NCBI GenBank assembly: GCA_948567375.1 | Contig: OX419756.1 | Location: 749,001 to 813,000 of the forward strand | Direction: 5' to 3' | Source of the DNA: Lunularia cruciata | Taxonomy: Eukaryota; Streptophyta; Marchantiopsida; Lunulariales; Lunulariaceae | DNA length: 64,000 nucleotides | In this document: one piece after another, positions 22,605-33,566 of the stretch | Numbering within the stretch: the stretch's first letter is position 1 | How the letters are laid out: each line of letters starts with the position of its first letter | Program-made: the position numbers and the translations under genes | The notes under the pieces: generated by a model | The model's input: the letters and a program-made list of their open reading frames with translations, nothing else | Database searches by the model: none | Told to the model about the DNA's origin: nothing

Positions 22605-23095
22605 CAATTTTCCTTTGACTCTCACTTCTTTGATATAATCAATTCATTCTTCCACTCAAATTACATTCAAATCAAATTTATACTTGATCCTTCATTCAAC
22701 ACTCTACCAACAATTAGACACTTATAACAATCAAGCCACATCCATTTTCAATAAGAGATTCCAAATTATTATCATAGTGCCTTTAACCACCATAGCCATG
22801 AACTCAAAGGCTCAACATTAGTGAAGCTCAAGAGTTGCACTTCAAAGTATACTCCTCTACTTGACCTAAGTCTCTAGCCTTAATGGCACCATTGATGGTG
22901 CAAATGGTACAATTGATAATAGGTACCACCATATGATCAATAGCCCTAGCATGAAATCCAACTGCCATTAAGTAATCCATGAGCAACTACTAAAAGATCT
23001 ATGATTGCCAATACTACCACTACCATTCTAATGTCCAAGAAAACTAGCTTCAATGCTACAATATCATGACTCAATCCCCAAATACTAATAGAAAT
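22605..23095 (-). repeat. D right LTR (5' LTR of the minus element)
   Basis: Aligns with the left LTR from about 10,483-11,000. The strongest match is 22,790-23,050 (AACTCAAAGGCTCAACAT onward). The right end falls near 23,095, just before the copia RNase H text resumes. Identity is low enough that D is clearly old. Confidence 0.7.
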
Positions 23096-23104
23096 AGAAT
23101 GTAC

Positions 23105-23840
23105 ATGAGTATAGTACCTTATGCATCAGCAATTAGTAGTTGTTGATATGCAATGGTATGCATTAGGTCACACTCTGCTCATGTAGTGAGAGTTGTAAGA
23201 AAATTCATGTCAAATCCAAGAAGAGAACATTAAGAAGAAGTGAAATGGTTGTTATACTACTTGAAAGGTACCTTTGATAAGGCATTTTGTTTTAAGCATA
23301 TAGAGGCTATTTTAGAGGGCTTTATGGATGAAAATTTCATAGGAGACTCATAAAATCAAAAGAGTACTATAGGATATGTGTTTACCTTGGGTGGTTTTGT
23401 AATTAGTTTGATGTCTCATTTGCAAAAGAGTGTTGCTCTTTCTACCATAGAAGCTGAGTACATAGCCATCTCAAAGGCCATCTATTCAGTTTTTTTGGTA
23501 GAAAAAAAACCAAATCAACCAAATCAAAGGAGATGAATTTGTTTTAAAACTTCATGTTAAAGTTAGGCAAGAAAAAAGATGACAATATACTCCATAGTGA
23601 TAGCCAAAGAAGTATCAATCTTGTAGAGAATCCTATGTTTCATGCTAGGAAAAGCATATTCAATTAAGGTATCATTTCATTTGTGAATTTTTAGATGGTG
23701 GAATATTGACCATGGATTGCTAGAGTGAGCAATCCTCATAGATAAGTTGACCAAGCTAGTCATAACTGAAAGCTCAAGCAATGCATAGTTGCAATTGGAC
23801 TTCAAAATTAAATTGTTTATAGAGAGTAATATCAAACTCC
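23105..23840 (+). pseudogene. Copia RNase H relic
   Basis: Copia resumes with VPYASAISSLLYAMVCIRS at 23,115, then HVVRVVRKFMSNPRREH, WLLYYLKGTFDKAFCFKH, ILEGFMDENFIGDS, STIGYVFTLGGFVISLMSHL, VALSTIEAEYIAISKAIYS. These are the standard copia RNase H motifs, D-E-N-F in place of D-A-D-F. The tail has NPMFHARKSI near 23,630. A CCAAATGGTAGA word at 23,839 marks the polypurine-tract side before the 3' LTR. Confidence 0.9.
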
Positions 23841-23850
23841 AAATGGTAGA

Positions 23851-24675
23851 TGTTAAATGTGAAGTCTAATTATTATTGAATGCTTTATAGGATGATTATC
23901 AAGAGAATGTTGAAAATTCAATACAAGCCATATCTTTTACATGAGTGTAAGAATGTATGTACGGGATAGATCTTCACATTCTAGGATTCCATTTATGGGA
24001 GTGAATGAAAATATAGTTCACATCAAGACTCCTATCCTTATGAATACAAATGCACATGAGATACATATCATTTCTTGTAAGTGCCTTCTCAAGGGCTTTC
24101 CATGGACAACAGATCATTGAAAATGGAGATCTTGAAAAGAAAGTACGCTCACTTGAAATTTAGGACAATTGTGTCTTACAAGAGTTGTAGGATTCTATTG
24201 TGGGAGCTATAGACATGGCCACATGACTTGCAAGGATGGCCCATAAGGGCATGGCTCTGAGACCTATGGGAAGGTTCTTAGATCACATGACCTGAGAGAA
24301 TGCTACAAGCATTGCCTCCAACTGTGGAATTGAGTGACGTGATGTGTATCAATTAGTACCACACAATCTACACCACACATTCTAGAACTTGATAAATGTC
24401 TCTAAGTGCAATTGTATAAATAGTGTTAGTGTTGATAGTTGGTGTGACTCGGACAGCTCTTATTTTGATAAATTGTTGATCAATAGTTCAAGAGTGAATC
24501 AAAATCTCTTGCAATTGTGAATGTAGACAAATGTTGACCAAACCAATACAATTTTGCATAATTTTTTTGTATGCTTTTTTTGACAAAATTGATATATGAT
24601 TTTTGCCCCATTACTTAGCCAGATTTTGATTCCTATTGCTCCCTCAAATTCCTAGTTGCAAATTTCCTCCCAATA
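23851..24675 (+). repeat. Copia 3' LTR
   Basis: Starts TGTTAAATGTGAAGTCTAA and ends near CCTCCCAATA. It is the partner of 889-1,698 (see the 5' LTR for shared words). An ATAAATAG word near 24,416 matches the possible TATA region of the 5' copy. Confidence 0.85.
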
Positions 24676-24983
24676 GTGGCTCTCCTTACTCCTTAAGGTA
24701 ATGGTTTGCTATCACTCCTTGTATGCCTGCCCATGCTAATGCCTTTGCTCATATGATGTTTGCCACCGCCATATCATGCAAGGTCCAATTACCATTTTTA
24801 AAAGTAACAATATCCGCTTGCACCCAACATATAAGTGGTCTTGGTAGATCCAACTACTACTCAATCTAAACATAAACCCATCAAGCTTTTGATATCTAAG
24901 CCATTGTATCATAAATTGCATCATAAACCTTGGTGTGCTTTCCACCTCTTCCACATTATAGAAAGATTATGCCTTGAGCATCT
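24676..24983 (-). mobile_element. LINE copy 1, piece 2
   Basis: Resumes LINE copy 1 after the copia. It aligns with copy 2 at about 54,435-54,665: both read GTTTGCCACYGCCATATCATGCAAGG-type text followed by AACAATATC/AATAATATC and TGCTTGCAC. Minus translation gives conserved C-terminal words (CTLHDMAVANT in copy 2). It is cut at 24,984 by B1 and continues at 31,227, where the homologous copy 2 text GGAACCAAAAGCCCAC lies at about 54,683. Confidence 0.75.
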
Positions 24984-25453
24984 TGCATCAATAACTAGAT
25001 ATATTATCTAGAGGTGAAAATTGGCTTGGTAAAATCTAAAAGGATGTTGTGTATGATGAGCTAGCTAGATCAGATAGAGGTGTCACCAAAAATATATTTC
25101 TACTACTAGGGCAAAAGTTGAAAATAGCCTTAAAACTTTAGAGCCAATTTTGGAGGCCTAAATGGATGAATTAGGCCTCAAAAATGAAATTATTTTTCCC
25201 CTTTATGAGACAGGCTTGCCTTCTCCTTAAAAATTCCTTCTAGTGAAACATGTCTGACCAACTAGATAGTACAAGAACCGACATGTCATCAATCAATGTA
25301 TCTGATCAAAGGAAGGAGCTTACTTTGAAGGGATCTTCTTTGCTATATAACAAAAAGAAGGTGCCGCTTTAGGGCGTCGGAGTATTGAGTGTGAAGCTTG
25401 TGTTTCTCTTGTGTACCTCTCTTGGAGAGTTCTCTTCTACTTGGTGTATTAAA
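24984..25453 (+). repeat. B1 5' LTR
   Basis: Starts TGCATCAATAACTAG (family consensus TGTAATACCAATAGCTAG) and ends at GTATTAAA before the PBS. TATA box CTATATAAC lies near 25,353. It lacks about 125 bp present in the 3' copy, including one of the two ACATGTCACC-ATCC repeats. Single-copy 5' end, so short subfamily. Confidence 0.85.
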
Positions 25454-25454
25454 A

Positions 25455-25469
25455 TGGTATCAGAGTAGG
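25455..25469 (+). other. B1 primer-binding site
   Basis: TGGTATCAGAGTAGG, a close match to the tRNA-Met primer site, one base after the LTR. It is better preserved than the PBS of B2 (TGGTATCATAGCAGG at 32,972). Confidence 0.88.
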
Positions 25470-26065
25470 TGTTTTAATCTAAGAGAGTGGAGTGGATCAC
25501 TACTCTTGGAAGAACACGGGCTACTAAAATTGAGTAACTTGAGGAGAGAAAACATAGTGCAATTGTTAGGCTTGGGAGTGTCTTAGAGAGAGGATGGGAT
25601 AGAAGCACATGGAGGACAATTTCATGCACCTAGTTTTCCATTCTTGAATCCATTCCACATCAAGATTATGTATATACACCATGAGCAAATGAGAGTATCT
25701 CTCGTTTATCATTTTGGAGTAGAATTCATGGATAAAATGATGAATTCTCCAAATTTAGTAATTCTACTTGTGGTGGTATATGATAGAGAGTGGAATTTGA
25801 CAATCCACATTCTGTTATGATGTTATGGATCTAAATGTACCAAATTCTTACCTTTTTAACATGCAAGTAGAAATCCGTTATGTAGTTAGACCAAAAGTGA
25901 TGTTTAAGAATTTTGTAGTGTGCAATTTTGGTAAGAAATATTGTCAATGAGTGATAGCTTCTGAGGTCTTGATGGTAGTCCAATATTTTTTGCTCTCTTT
26001 GAAGAAATCATATTAACCCTATAATGAAGTAGGAAGTAGCAATTGAATATTGATCGTGTGTAGGG

Positions 26066-27140
26066 ATCATGGATCCGCAATTGTAGGAGTTGATGCAAGG
26101 AATGCAAGGGATATAGAACAAGTTTTTGCAGATCAAGATGACCATGGAGGAAGTGCAAAATCAAGTATGTACTATCAAGAATAATCAAGTAATGCAAGAA
26201 AGGAAGAGGTCTTAACAACTAGCACCAACGATTGAAGTACTTGGAGAGTTACTCATGTTGATGACACCGATCCTAATCAACAACCAAGTCGCATTGTTGT
26301 TATGAATAAAAAAGATGTGCATTATTGAGCCTTACAAGGGACAATGTTCCATGGGAGTAGTGGAAAATTGGATTTCAAGAATCAATAGATACCTTTGATT
26401 GTTCCAATTGAGATCATTGATCATTCTGCATGCATGTTTGCATGTGGGTACTTGACCAATAAAGCTCTCACATGGTATGATGCTTGGGAACAATCATTGT
26501 TGTAGAAGAAAGGAAGGAAAGATTGTAGAAGGTAGAGAGGTCACTTGGATAGCCATGCAAGAAAGGCTGCTCAAGAATTTCCAAATTGTGGATTTTGTGC
26601 AAATGGCCCGAACCAAACTTTGGGAGTTGAAGCAAAAGAATAGCATACAAGAGTTCATGGATGCATTTCTTGATCTATAGGTTGCAATAACTTATATGAG
26701 TCCAACCAAAGCTCTTGACAATTTCAAAAGAGGATTGAAAGAGTGGATTCGCCAAGAGGTAATGGTACAAAATCTTTGCACTATTTTTGAATCCATTGCT
26801 TGCGCTCAAAGAATAATAGGGGCTCTTGGAGGAGGTGAAGCAATAACATTGATGCAAAACTATTGCGTTAAGACAAACCATTTTGGTGGACCAATTCCTA
26901 TGGAATTAAGCAACAATTGGTTCCAAGATCAAGGAGCAAGACCTCTCCAACAATAATGGGGATGAGTCAAAGAATGGAAGGAGTCCCACGGGGAAAAGGA
27001 GCTTAAATAAAACAAAAATGTTGTTACAATTGTGGCTGAATAGGGTACATAGCAATCAATTGTCATGCTCATCATCTTAGAGGCACTTGGCCTCCATATA
27101 ATCAACCTTTAAACCATATGGAGAGACAAATCTAAGTGGA
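26066..27140 (+). pseudogene. B1 gag relic
   Basis: The N-terminus near 26,070 matches the B2 start (LQELMQGMQGI, MTMEEVQNQV). The capsid is clear in two open stretches: 26,477-26,680 (REVTWIAMQERLLKNFQIVD, ELKQKNSIQEFMDAFLDL) and 26,696-26,956 (MSPTKALDNFKRGLKEWIRQ). A zinc knuckle near 27,015-27,070 reads CYNCG..GYIAINC; the usual His is Tyr. Stops at several places show decay. Confidence 0.87.
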
Positions 27141-27289
27141 GGATGTTGAAATCATGTTGGAAAATGAAGATTTTCCAACATGATTTGATTCCAATAAATG
27201 TACCTTGTGGCCTTATTGGCTCAGTGAAGAAGAGTTAAAGTAGAGGGAGGAGGATGATGAGTGTAAAGGTGGAGGAAAATAAACATACA

Positions 27290-29160
27290 AGTAGTTATTG
27301 TAAATGGAGTGCTAAAAGGCAATCCGGTTAGAGTGTTGATAGACCTTAGAGTGATAAAGAATTTCGTGTCTTGCTCTATTGCAATAAGGTTACAGATGGA
27401 ACTAGAGAAGGATGAGAATGACAAAGTAGAGTTACCTAATTATTATCCAGAGAGGATTGAATCATTACCTAGAAGATAGTACTCTCTATATGAGAGTATC
27501 AAGAAGCAATAAGTGGCAAGTGATACAATTAGCTCATTATGATGCAATCTTTGGCATGTCATGGATAGAGCATTATATCCCCATGGTAGATTGGAGAAAG
27601 AAGGTAGTGAGAACTAGTCAATGGAAGATCTTTAGAATTAAAGAAAGATCACAAAGGCAAAAGCTGCCTCTTTATATCATAAGAACCACATCTATTGGTA
27701 AGATAGATAGATGTTTCATGGGTCTAATAAGAGAAATCCAGAGTGCCCAAAGTGGACAAATTCTTGATAAATTAAAAGATGTGGTCAATGAGTTTCAAGA
27801 TGTCTTTTTGGATGAGTTACTCATAGGTTTACTACCAAAAAAGAGAATAGATCACAAAATTGAGATACTTCCTATGGAGACATCTCCTTGTAATGTCCAA
27901 GTTGACTATCACCTCATGAGTTGGAGATATATAAGGCTCAAATTGAGGATATATTGCAGAAGAGGTTTATCCAACCCAACATATCACCATATGGAGCTCC
28001 TATATTTTTTGTGATGAAGAAGGATGGAACAATGTGCATGTATTGACTACTAGGGATTGAATGAACAAACGGTGAAGAACAAATACCCATTACCTCGCAT
28101 GGATGATTTGTTTGATCAACTCAATGGAGTAAGGTACTTCACCAAACTTTATCTATGGAATGGTTACAACCAAATCAAGATTGCAAAAGAAGACATACAC
28201 AAAATGGCCTTTTGAATAAGGTATGGTCACTTTAAGTACTTGGTGATGCCATTTGGCTTCACCAATGCTCCAGCCAATGTCATGCGTCTGATGAATGACA
28301 TATTTCATCTCTACTTAGATAAATCTGTTATAATTTTCCTTGATGACATCTTAGTCTACAACATGATAATGATAGGGCACAAGCAACATCTATGAGAAGT
28401 CCTCCCAATTCTACAACATAATTCAATTGTATACCAAAATCTCAAAGTGCAAGTTTGGCAAATATGAAGTAGACTACTTAAGGCATAGAGTAAGTGAAAA
28501 AGGTATCCAAGTACTAACATATAAAATAAAGGTCATTAAAAACTAAGGTGCTCTAGAAGATCAAACTCAACTCAAGAGTTTCTTGGGATTGATGGGGTTT
28601 TATCATTGATTTGTCAAGGACTTCTCTAAGATTTCATAGCCTCTAAAAACACAATTAAGCAAGGGGAAGAAGTGGATGTGGGGAACCACACATGAATTGA
28701 CCTTTTAGGAGTTGAAAGATGTATTATTACATGCACCAATCTTGAAATGGTATGACTCAAAACATCCAATCAAGATGGCTACAAATGCATTAAGTGTAGC
28801 AGTAGGAGCAAGCAATCCTACAACAAGAGTGGTAGGACAAATGGCACCCAATTGCATATTTCTCTTGTAAGTTGTTACCAACATAATGTAACTATCCCAC
28901 TACCAAATGAGAAGAGTTGTCCATTGTCCTTACAACCAAGCATTGGAAGCACTATCTTGGTGAGAAGGCATTTGTGGTAGAGACAGACAACAAACCTCTA
29001 GTCTACCTTGAAATACAAAAGATCTTTCTTGTTGACAAATTTAGTTAGTAAAGTGGAGATTTAGAATTTACAATTCAACATAAAAATCACATATGTGGTA
29101 GGAAAAAAGTAACTTGGAGATGCATTTACTCGGATGCCAATGGCAATTTGGTGGCACAAG
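27290..29160 (+). pseudogene. B1 pol relic: protease, reverse transcriptase, RNase H
   Basis: Protease text begins near 27,300 (GNPVRVLIDLRVIKNFVS); the catalytic D-P/S-G is D-L-R, so the site is lost. A 185-codon open stretch (27,457-28,014) runs through the PR-RT linker: YDAIFGMSWIEHYIPMVDW, LKDVVNEFQDVFLDEL. RT follows in broken frames: [40 protein letters not shown], and the active site [12 protein letters not shown] near 28,330-28,365 with both Asp. RNase H covers 28,560-29,130 (LKSFLGLMGFYH, GKKWMWGTTHELTF, ETDNKPLVYLE). The RNase H text TDNKPL keeps the usual order. Confidence 0.9.
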
Positions 29161-29229
29161 TCAAGATGAACCCTTAATTTTGGCCTAGGATTCTTGTTGA
29201 TACAAAAATTGATCCACATATTGTATGTG

Positions 29230-30600
29230 CTTGATCATTCAAAGGCGTCACCAGCATCCAAGGATTCACATTTTGTGATGGCAGGTTATGGATCTCGGAT
29301 GCCACAGATTTAAGAACTACAATCCTAGCAGAATGTTATGATTTTGTCATTGTAGGTCACTTAGGAGTGGACAAGACCTTGGATGCAATCAAACACCATT
29401 ACTATTGGCCCAAGATGAGCAACATGTGATGGAAATGTTTGGAGCAACATACTTTGGCAACAAAATAAAGCTTCTAATCAAGTTCCCATATGACTTCTTC
29501 AACCCTAAACAATCTTACATAACATTGGGAACAAGTAAGCATGAATCTGGTTTGTGAATTGCCCAAGACCACCTTAGGGTTTGACCCTGTCATAGTCTTT
29601 GTCAATTGACTTAGCAAAATGATTCATGTGTGACCTACCACCAAGGACATGACTACCGCACAACTAGCTCAATTGTACTTAGATGCAGTTTTCTCTCACC
29701 ATGGCTTGTCTCAAGTGCTCATCATAGATAGACTCACTCAATTCACTAGTTTGTTTTAGAGAACACTCTTTGGTTTCTTCAAAACCAAATTGGCTATATC
29801 CATAGCTTATCTCCATGGACAAACTGATGGACAAACATAGAGGGAAAATTGTACTATTGAGAATATGCTCCAAGGCTTTACTTTAGATGAGCAAGAGAGG
29901 TGGGATACCTTACTTCCCATTGGTAGAATCTGCTTACAACAATTCAATGGGTACCTCCACATAGATCACATTGTTCTTCCTCATGTATGGAGAATATCTT
30001 TTCATACCTTTGAGCTTGATGAGGGTTTGCTAGGTGGCTACCAAGGTTGCCAATGTCAACACTTTTGTTTCTAAAATCCAACAAGGTGTGGAGAATGCCA
30101 AGCATAGGTTGCTGATCACCCAAAATTGACAAAAGAAATATGTAAATGCACACCACCAACACATGGAGTTTAATGTTGGAGATTAAGTCTGGCTATCAAC
30201 CATCAATCTCAAGTTAGTTTGCCTTTGTAAGCTCAAACCTCATTTTATTAGACCTTTCTCCATTCATCAAATTGGCACAGTAGTCTACCATCTCAAGCTA
30301 CCGCCACACATAAAGATCCATCCAGTATTTCATGTTTCTTTACTACATTAGTATGCACCTTGATAGCCCCACTTCTCTTCCATCCAAGAAAGTTGACCTT
30401 GTCCAACCTTCATTGATGATACAAAGGAATATGAAGTCAAACACATTCTCTAGAAACACATCCATGGTACTTGACATCCACGTGTGGAATATCTTGTACA
30501 TTGGAAAGGGCACCCACTTAATGAGACAACATGGGAGCCAATAGCCAACTTGACCAACACACCAGTGTTAGTTCAATCTTTTGAACAACAGATTTGTAAC
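29230..30600 (+). pseudogene. B1 integrase and chromodomain relic
   Basis: Zinc-finger text AECYDFVIVGHLGVDKTLDA then KHHYYWPKMSN at 29,332-29,425. Core words are LVCELPKTTLGFDPVIVFV near 29,555, AQLYLDAVFSHHGLSQVLII near 29,665 and HGQTDGQT near 29,815 (usual Y-H-P-Q-T-D-G-Q-T). An open stretch at 29,865-30,074 follows. The GPY region lies at 30,215-30,345. Chromodomain at about 30,425-30,560 has EYEVKHIL, RVEYLVHWKGHPLNETTWEP. The W-K-G-H and T-W-E-P words support a histone-tail-reading chromodomain. The Asp usually found in IVSDRD is present as IIDRLT. Confidence 0.9.
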
Positions 30601-30616
30601 AAGGACATTGTGTCTT

Positions 30617-31226
30617 AAAAGAGAGGAGGTCTATAATATCAATAGTTAGACATATTATCTAGAGGTGAAAATTGGCTTGGTAACATCAAGAAGGATGTTG
30701 TGTATGATGTGCTAGCTAGATCAAATAGAAGTGTCACCAAAAGAGTACTTTTACTAATAGAGAAAAAGGCAAAATAGCTTGAACTTTATAGCCAATTTTT
30801 GAGGCCTAAATGAATGAATGAGGCCTCAAAATTAAAAAGATTCCATCCATTTAATGGGAAAATGCTTACCTTCTCCTCCCATAATTCATCTCATTGAGAC
30901 CTTTCCAACAATACTTCATCTACATGATTTTGAGCTTCCTATAGAAGGATTCCTTAAAGATTCCATCTGGTCAAACCGATTTGACCAACTAGATAGGACA
31001 AGGACCAACATGTCACCCATCCAGGTAACTAATCTAAGGGTGGAGCTTGTTGACATGTCACCAATCCATGTATGTGATCCAAGTGAAGAGCTTCCTTTGA
31101 GTGGATCTTCTTTGCTATATAATAAAGAGAAGGTGCTCCTTTGGGGCATCAGAGTATTGAATGTGAAGCTTGTGTTTTCTCTCTTGTTTCTCTCTTGAAG
31201 AGTTCTCTTGTCCTTGGGGTATTACA
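30617..31226 (+). repeat. B1 polypurine tract and 3' LTR
   Basis: PPT AAAAGAGAGGAGG (30,617-30,629) precedes the LTR, which starts at 30,632 (TATAATATCAATAG) and ends GGGGTATTACA at 31,226. Inside are two ACATGTCACC-ATCCA units about 46 bp apart (31,008 and 31,054), TATA box CTATATAATAAAGAG near 31,118, and the CTCTTGTTTCTCTC terminal region. This is the fullest short-subfamily LTR in the window. Confidence 0.88.
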
Positions 31227-31879
31227 AAACCAAATGCACATTGGTCCAAACGCCCTATTGGAGCTAGATGTGAGAGACCTAACCTCAATGGTAGTGTTGT
31301 GGTAAACTCCTTAAAAGTAAATCAAAAGTCCTTTATCAATGGAGAAGCTTAGAGACAAGCTCTAGAGCCTTCTTCCCACAAGAGAGGATCTTAGCTCTAT
31401 CAAGTAGAGGTGCATCAATGAGGATGCTAGAAAGTTTGTGAATATGCATATGCTCATTCAGGTCTGCTTAAATCTTACTATAGTCTAGGGAAAAAAGTCA
31501 ATAAACTCAAGGAGCAACATTCATGCAAGGCTTGGCAAGAAGTTGGGAGCCAAAAAACAATGTGCCTAGAAGGCATAAGTGCCTGAATCTACTATTGTGA
31601 GTTGTTTTAACAAAGAAAAAGCAACTTTCATGACCCTATCTACTAAACAAGGGACCACTAGAACCCATGCTCCAATATAAGCTGTTGGTGTTGTAGCCTC
31701 CTACCCTATGAGTTTGCATCCACTCATGCATATAGGTAGAGCTATATACTACCTACATCACTCATCTAATAGTTGTGAGAGCACACACGACTATAACAAA
31801 GTAGAGAAATTATGTCAAATGGTATTGGAAAAAGTACACAAATAAGGCAACAATGCCTCTATAGGCAAGAAGACCCATG
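31227..31879 (-). mobile_element. LINE copy 1, piece 3
   Basis: Aligns with copy 2 from about 54,680 (ACCAAAAGCCC) through 54,830, and 55,375-55,925. Shared words include AAGAGAGGATC/GAGAGGATC, ATCAAGTAGAGGTGCATCA, AGGATGCTAGAAA, CATGCTCCAATAT and ACAATGCCTCTATAGG. Minus translation corresponds to the post-RT region of the LINE ORF (ILEHG, VCSHNYQMS words). It ends at the TSD CCATG of the solo LTR at 31,880. Confidence 0.78.
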
Positions 31880-32437
31880 TGTAATGCTCCAAGGACAAAA
31901 GAAGAAACAATAGGTTTCATTCCTCAATACTCTGATGTCCCAAAGGAGCATCTTATCTTTATTATATAGCAAAGAGGATCCACTCAAATAGAGCTACACC
32001 CTTGGATCCTATACATGGATTGATGATATGTGAGCAAGCTCTACCTTTAGATTAGCTACATGGATTAGTGACATGTTGATCCTTGTTTTATTTGGTTGGT
32101 CAAACAAGTTTGACCAAAGGGAATTTTCTTATAAGAAGCTCAGAACAACATGGATAAAGTACCATTGGAAATATCTCAATGAGACAAGCAAGGGGAGAAG
32201 GCAATGCCTTCATCCTCAAGGAAAGGAAATACTCTATTTTTCAATGGAATATTTGTTTAGGCCCCCAAAATTGGCTCTAAAGTTTTTTGGGTGTTTTTGG
32301 CATCTACCCTATTGGTGGAAATACTCTTTTGGTAACACCTCTATCTAATCTACCTTGACTATTCTATATAACATCCCTAAAGAAATTACCAACTCAACTT
32401 CCACCTCTAGATAACTTGTCTAGCTAATGGTATTACA
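31880..32437 (-). repeat. Solo LTR, family B, short subfamily, minus strand
   Basis: Reverse-oriented B LTR from TGTAATGCTCC to GGTATTACA with no internal region. Flanked by 5-bp target copies CCATG (31,875-31,879) and CCGTG (32,438-32,442), one mismatch. The empty site is seen in LINE copy 2 at about 55,915 (GTGCATGCTAAATATGAGG). This shows a real insertion followed by LTR-LTR recombination. Confidence 0.93.
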
Positions 32438-32624
32438 CCGTGCCAAATATGAGGCGTTATGGAGGTAATATTGTGTAAGAATAGAATAGGCTACCTTTGG
32501 TATTCCCCAACCAAGGTAGGAGGTGATCATGGACTATGGTCTATACTAACGTGTTAGAGATGACCAAACTATGAAAATCTTCCTATCCTAATGGAGAGCC
32601 CAAAACTCTCAAACGACCTATTAG
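32438..32624 (-). mobile_element. LINE copy 1, piece 4
   Basis: Short LINE piece between the solo LTR and B2. It aligns with copy 2 at about 55,925-56,100 (CCAAATATGAGGCGTTATGG, GGTATTCCCCAACCAAGG, CTCTCAAACGACCTAT). In copy 2 the minus-strand translation reads LGNTKVAYSILIRCYLPRAS, typical of the RT thumb side of this LINE type. Confidence 0.8.
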
Positions 32625-32970
32625 TGTAATACCAAGAGCTAGCCATATGATCTAGATGTGAAATTTAGTATTGTAACATCTAAAACAATGTTATACATGA
32701 TTGATAAAATAGATCAAATAGAAGAATCACCAAAAGAGTACTTCCACTAATAGAGTAGAAACCAAAATAGACTTGAAAACCTTAGAACCAATAGCTAGAC
32801 ATATGATTCAAAAGTGAGAATTGGCTTGGTAACATTTGGAAGGATGTTACACATGATGGACTAAATAGATCAGAACGAAGTATTACCAAAAGGGAACTTT
32901 GAGGTTTGAGGCTTGAGTGTGAAACTTGTGTTTGTGTGTTTGTGTTTCCTGCTATCCTCACAACACTACA
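32625..32970 (+). repeat. B2 5' LTR, internally deleted
   Basis: Starts TGTAATACCAAGAGC and ends CACAACACTACA before the PBS. It includes the duplicated about 157-bp start (AGCTAGACATATG recurring near 32,801) but jumps from ACCAAAAGGGAACTT to GAGTGTGAAACTTG. The 3' copy carries about 380 bp there, including the TATA box. Confidence 0.88.
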
Positions 32971-32971
32971 A

Positions 32972-32986
32972 TGGTATCATAGCAGG
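32972..32986 (+). other. B2 primer-binding site
   Basis: TGGTATCATAGCAGG, one base after the LTR. It has a G-to-T change at the ninth base relative to the usual TGGTATCAGAGC form. Confidence 0.85.
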
Positions 32987-33566
32987 TATTTCAATTTAAG
33001 GGAGTGGATCACCTCTCTTGGAAGAACATGGGCTAGTGAGACTAAGTAATTTTGGAGTGAAAACCTGCAGAGAAATTCATAGGATAGGAGTGTTTTAGAA
33101 AGAGGATGGGATAGAAGCTCCTAGAAGACAATTTTCTGCACCCTGCTTTCTGTTTCTGAATCCATTTCACATCAAGATCATGTACATTCAGCAAGGGCAA
33201 GTGAGAGTATACCTTGTCTACCATTTTGGAGTAGAGTTCATGGATGTAATGATGAATTGACCAAACTTGATGATTCTGCCTATAGTGGTTTACAATAAAG
33301 AGTAGGATTTGATAATCTACATTTTGTTGTGATTGATTTGAATGTCCCAAATCCTTTTCCTTTCAACACTCAAGTAAAAATTGTTATATAGTGAGACCAA
33401 AAGTGATGTTTAGAGATTTCATGATCAACAATTTTGGTCAGGAATATTATCATCAAGTGATAGCTTTTGAGGTCCCAATGGTAGTCCCAATAGTTTGTGC
33501 ACACTCTAGAGTGATCATCTTAACTCTCTATTGAGTAGAAAATAGCAATTGAGTGTTGCAAGAACC

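Larger units (their letters stand above)
10483..23095 (-). mobile_element. Ty3/gypsy element D (minus strand, nested in copia)
   Basis: Direct repeats at about 10,483-11,004 and 22,605-23,095 bound minus-strand gypsy coding text. Shared words include AACTCAAAGGCTCAACAT (10,679 and 22,801), a TTGACCTA block and AGCCCTA-CATGAAATC. Integrase lies on the left and RT to its right, giving minus orientation. The copia frame runs on either side (RT ends 10,420, RNase H starts about 23,105), so D is a later insertion. D was itself hit by A2 (13,979-18,958) and a solo B LTR (19,260-20,049). Without them it is about 6.8 kb. The LTR limits are approximate. I see no chromodomain, so it belongs to another lineage than A and B. 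Confidence 0.8.
889..24675 (+). mobile_element. Ty1/copia LTR retrotransposon, split by two nested elements
   Basis: This is a complete but dead copia element. From left to right it has a 5' LTR (889-1,698), a tRNA-Met-type PBS, gag, protease, integrase, reverse transcriptase, RNase H and a 3' LTR (23,851-24,675). The order protease-integrase-RT is the defining copia order. Two later insertions cut it: chromovirus A1 (2,660-8,195) in the protease, and element D (about 10,483-23,095) between RT and RNase H. Removing these leaves about 5.6 kb, a normal copia length. It sits inside LINE copy 1. No clear target duplication is visible (AAGAA at 884-888 against GTGGC after the element), probably through decay. 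All reading frames carry stops. Confidence 0.9.
24984..31226 (+). mobile_element. Ty3/gypsy chromovirus B1
   Basis: A near-complete B-family chromovirus of about 6.2 kb: 5' LTR, PBS TGGTATCAGAGTAGG, gag with zinc knuckle, protease, RT, RNase H, integrase, chromodomain, PPT, 3' LTR. It interrupts LINE copy 1, whose text on both sides is collinear with LINE copy 2. No target duplication is seen (CATCT before, AAACC after). LTRs differ in length (470 and 595 bp) through a deletion in the 5' copy. Many stops show it is inactive. Its relative B2 lies 1.4 kb downstream. Confidence 0.92.
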
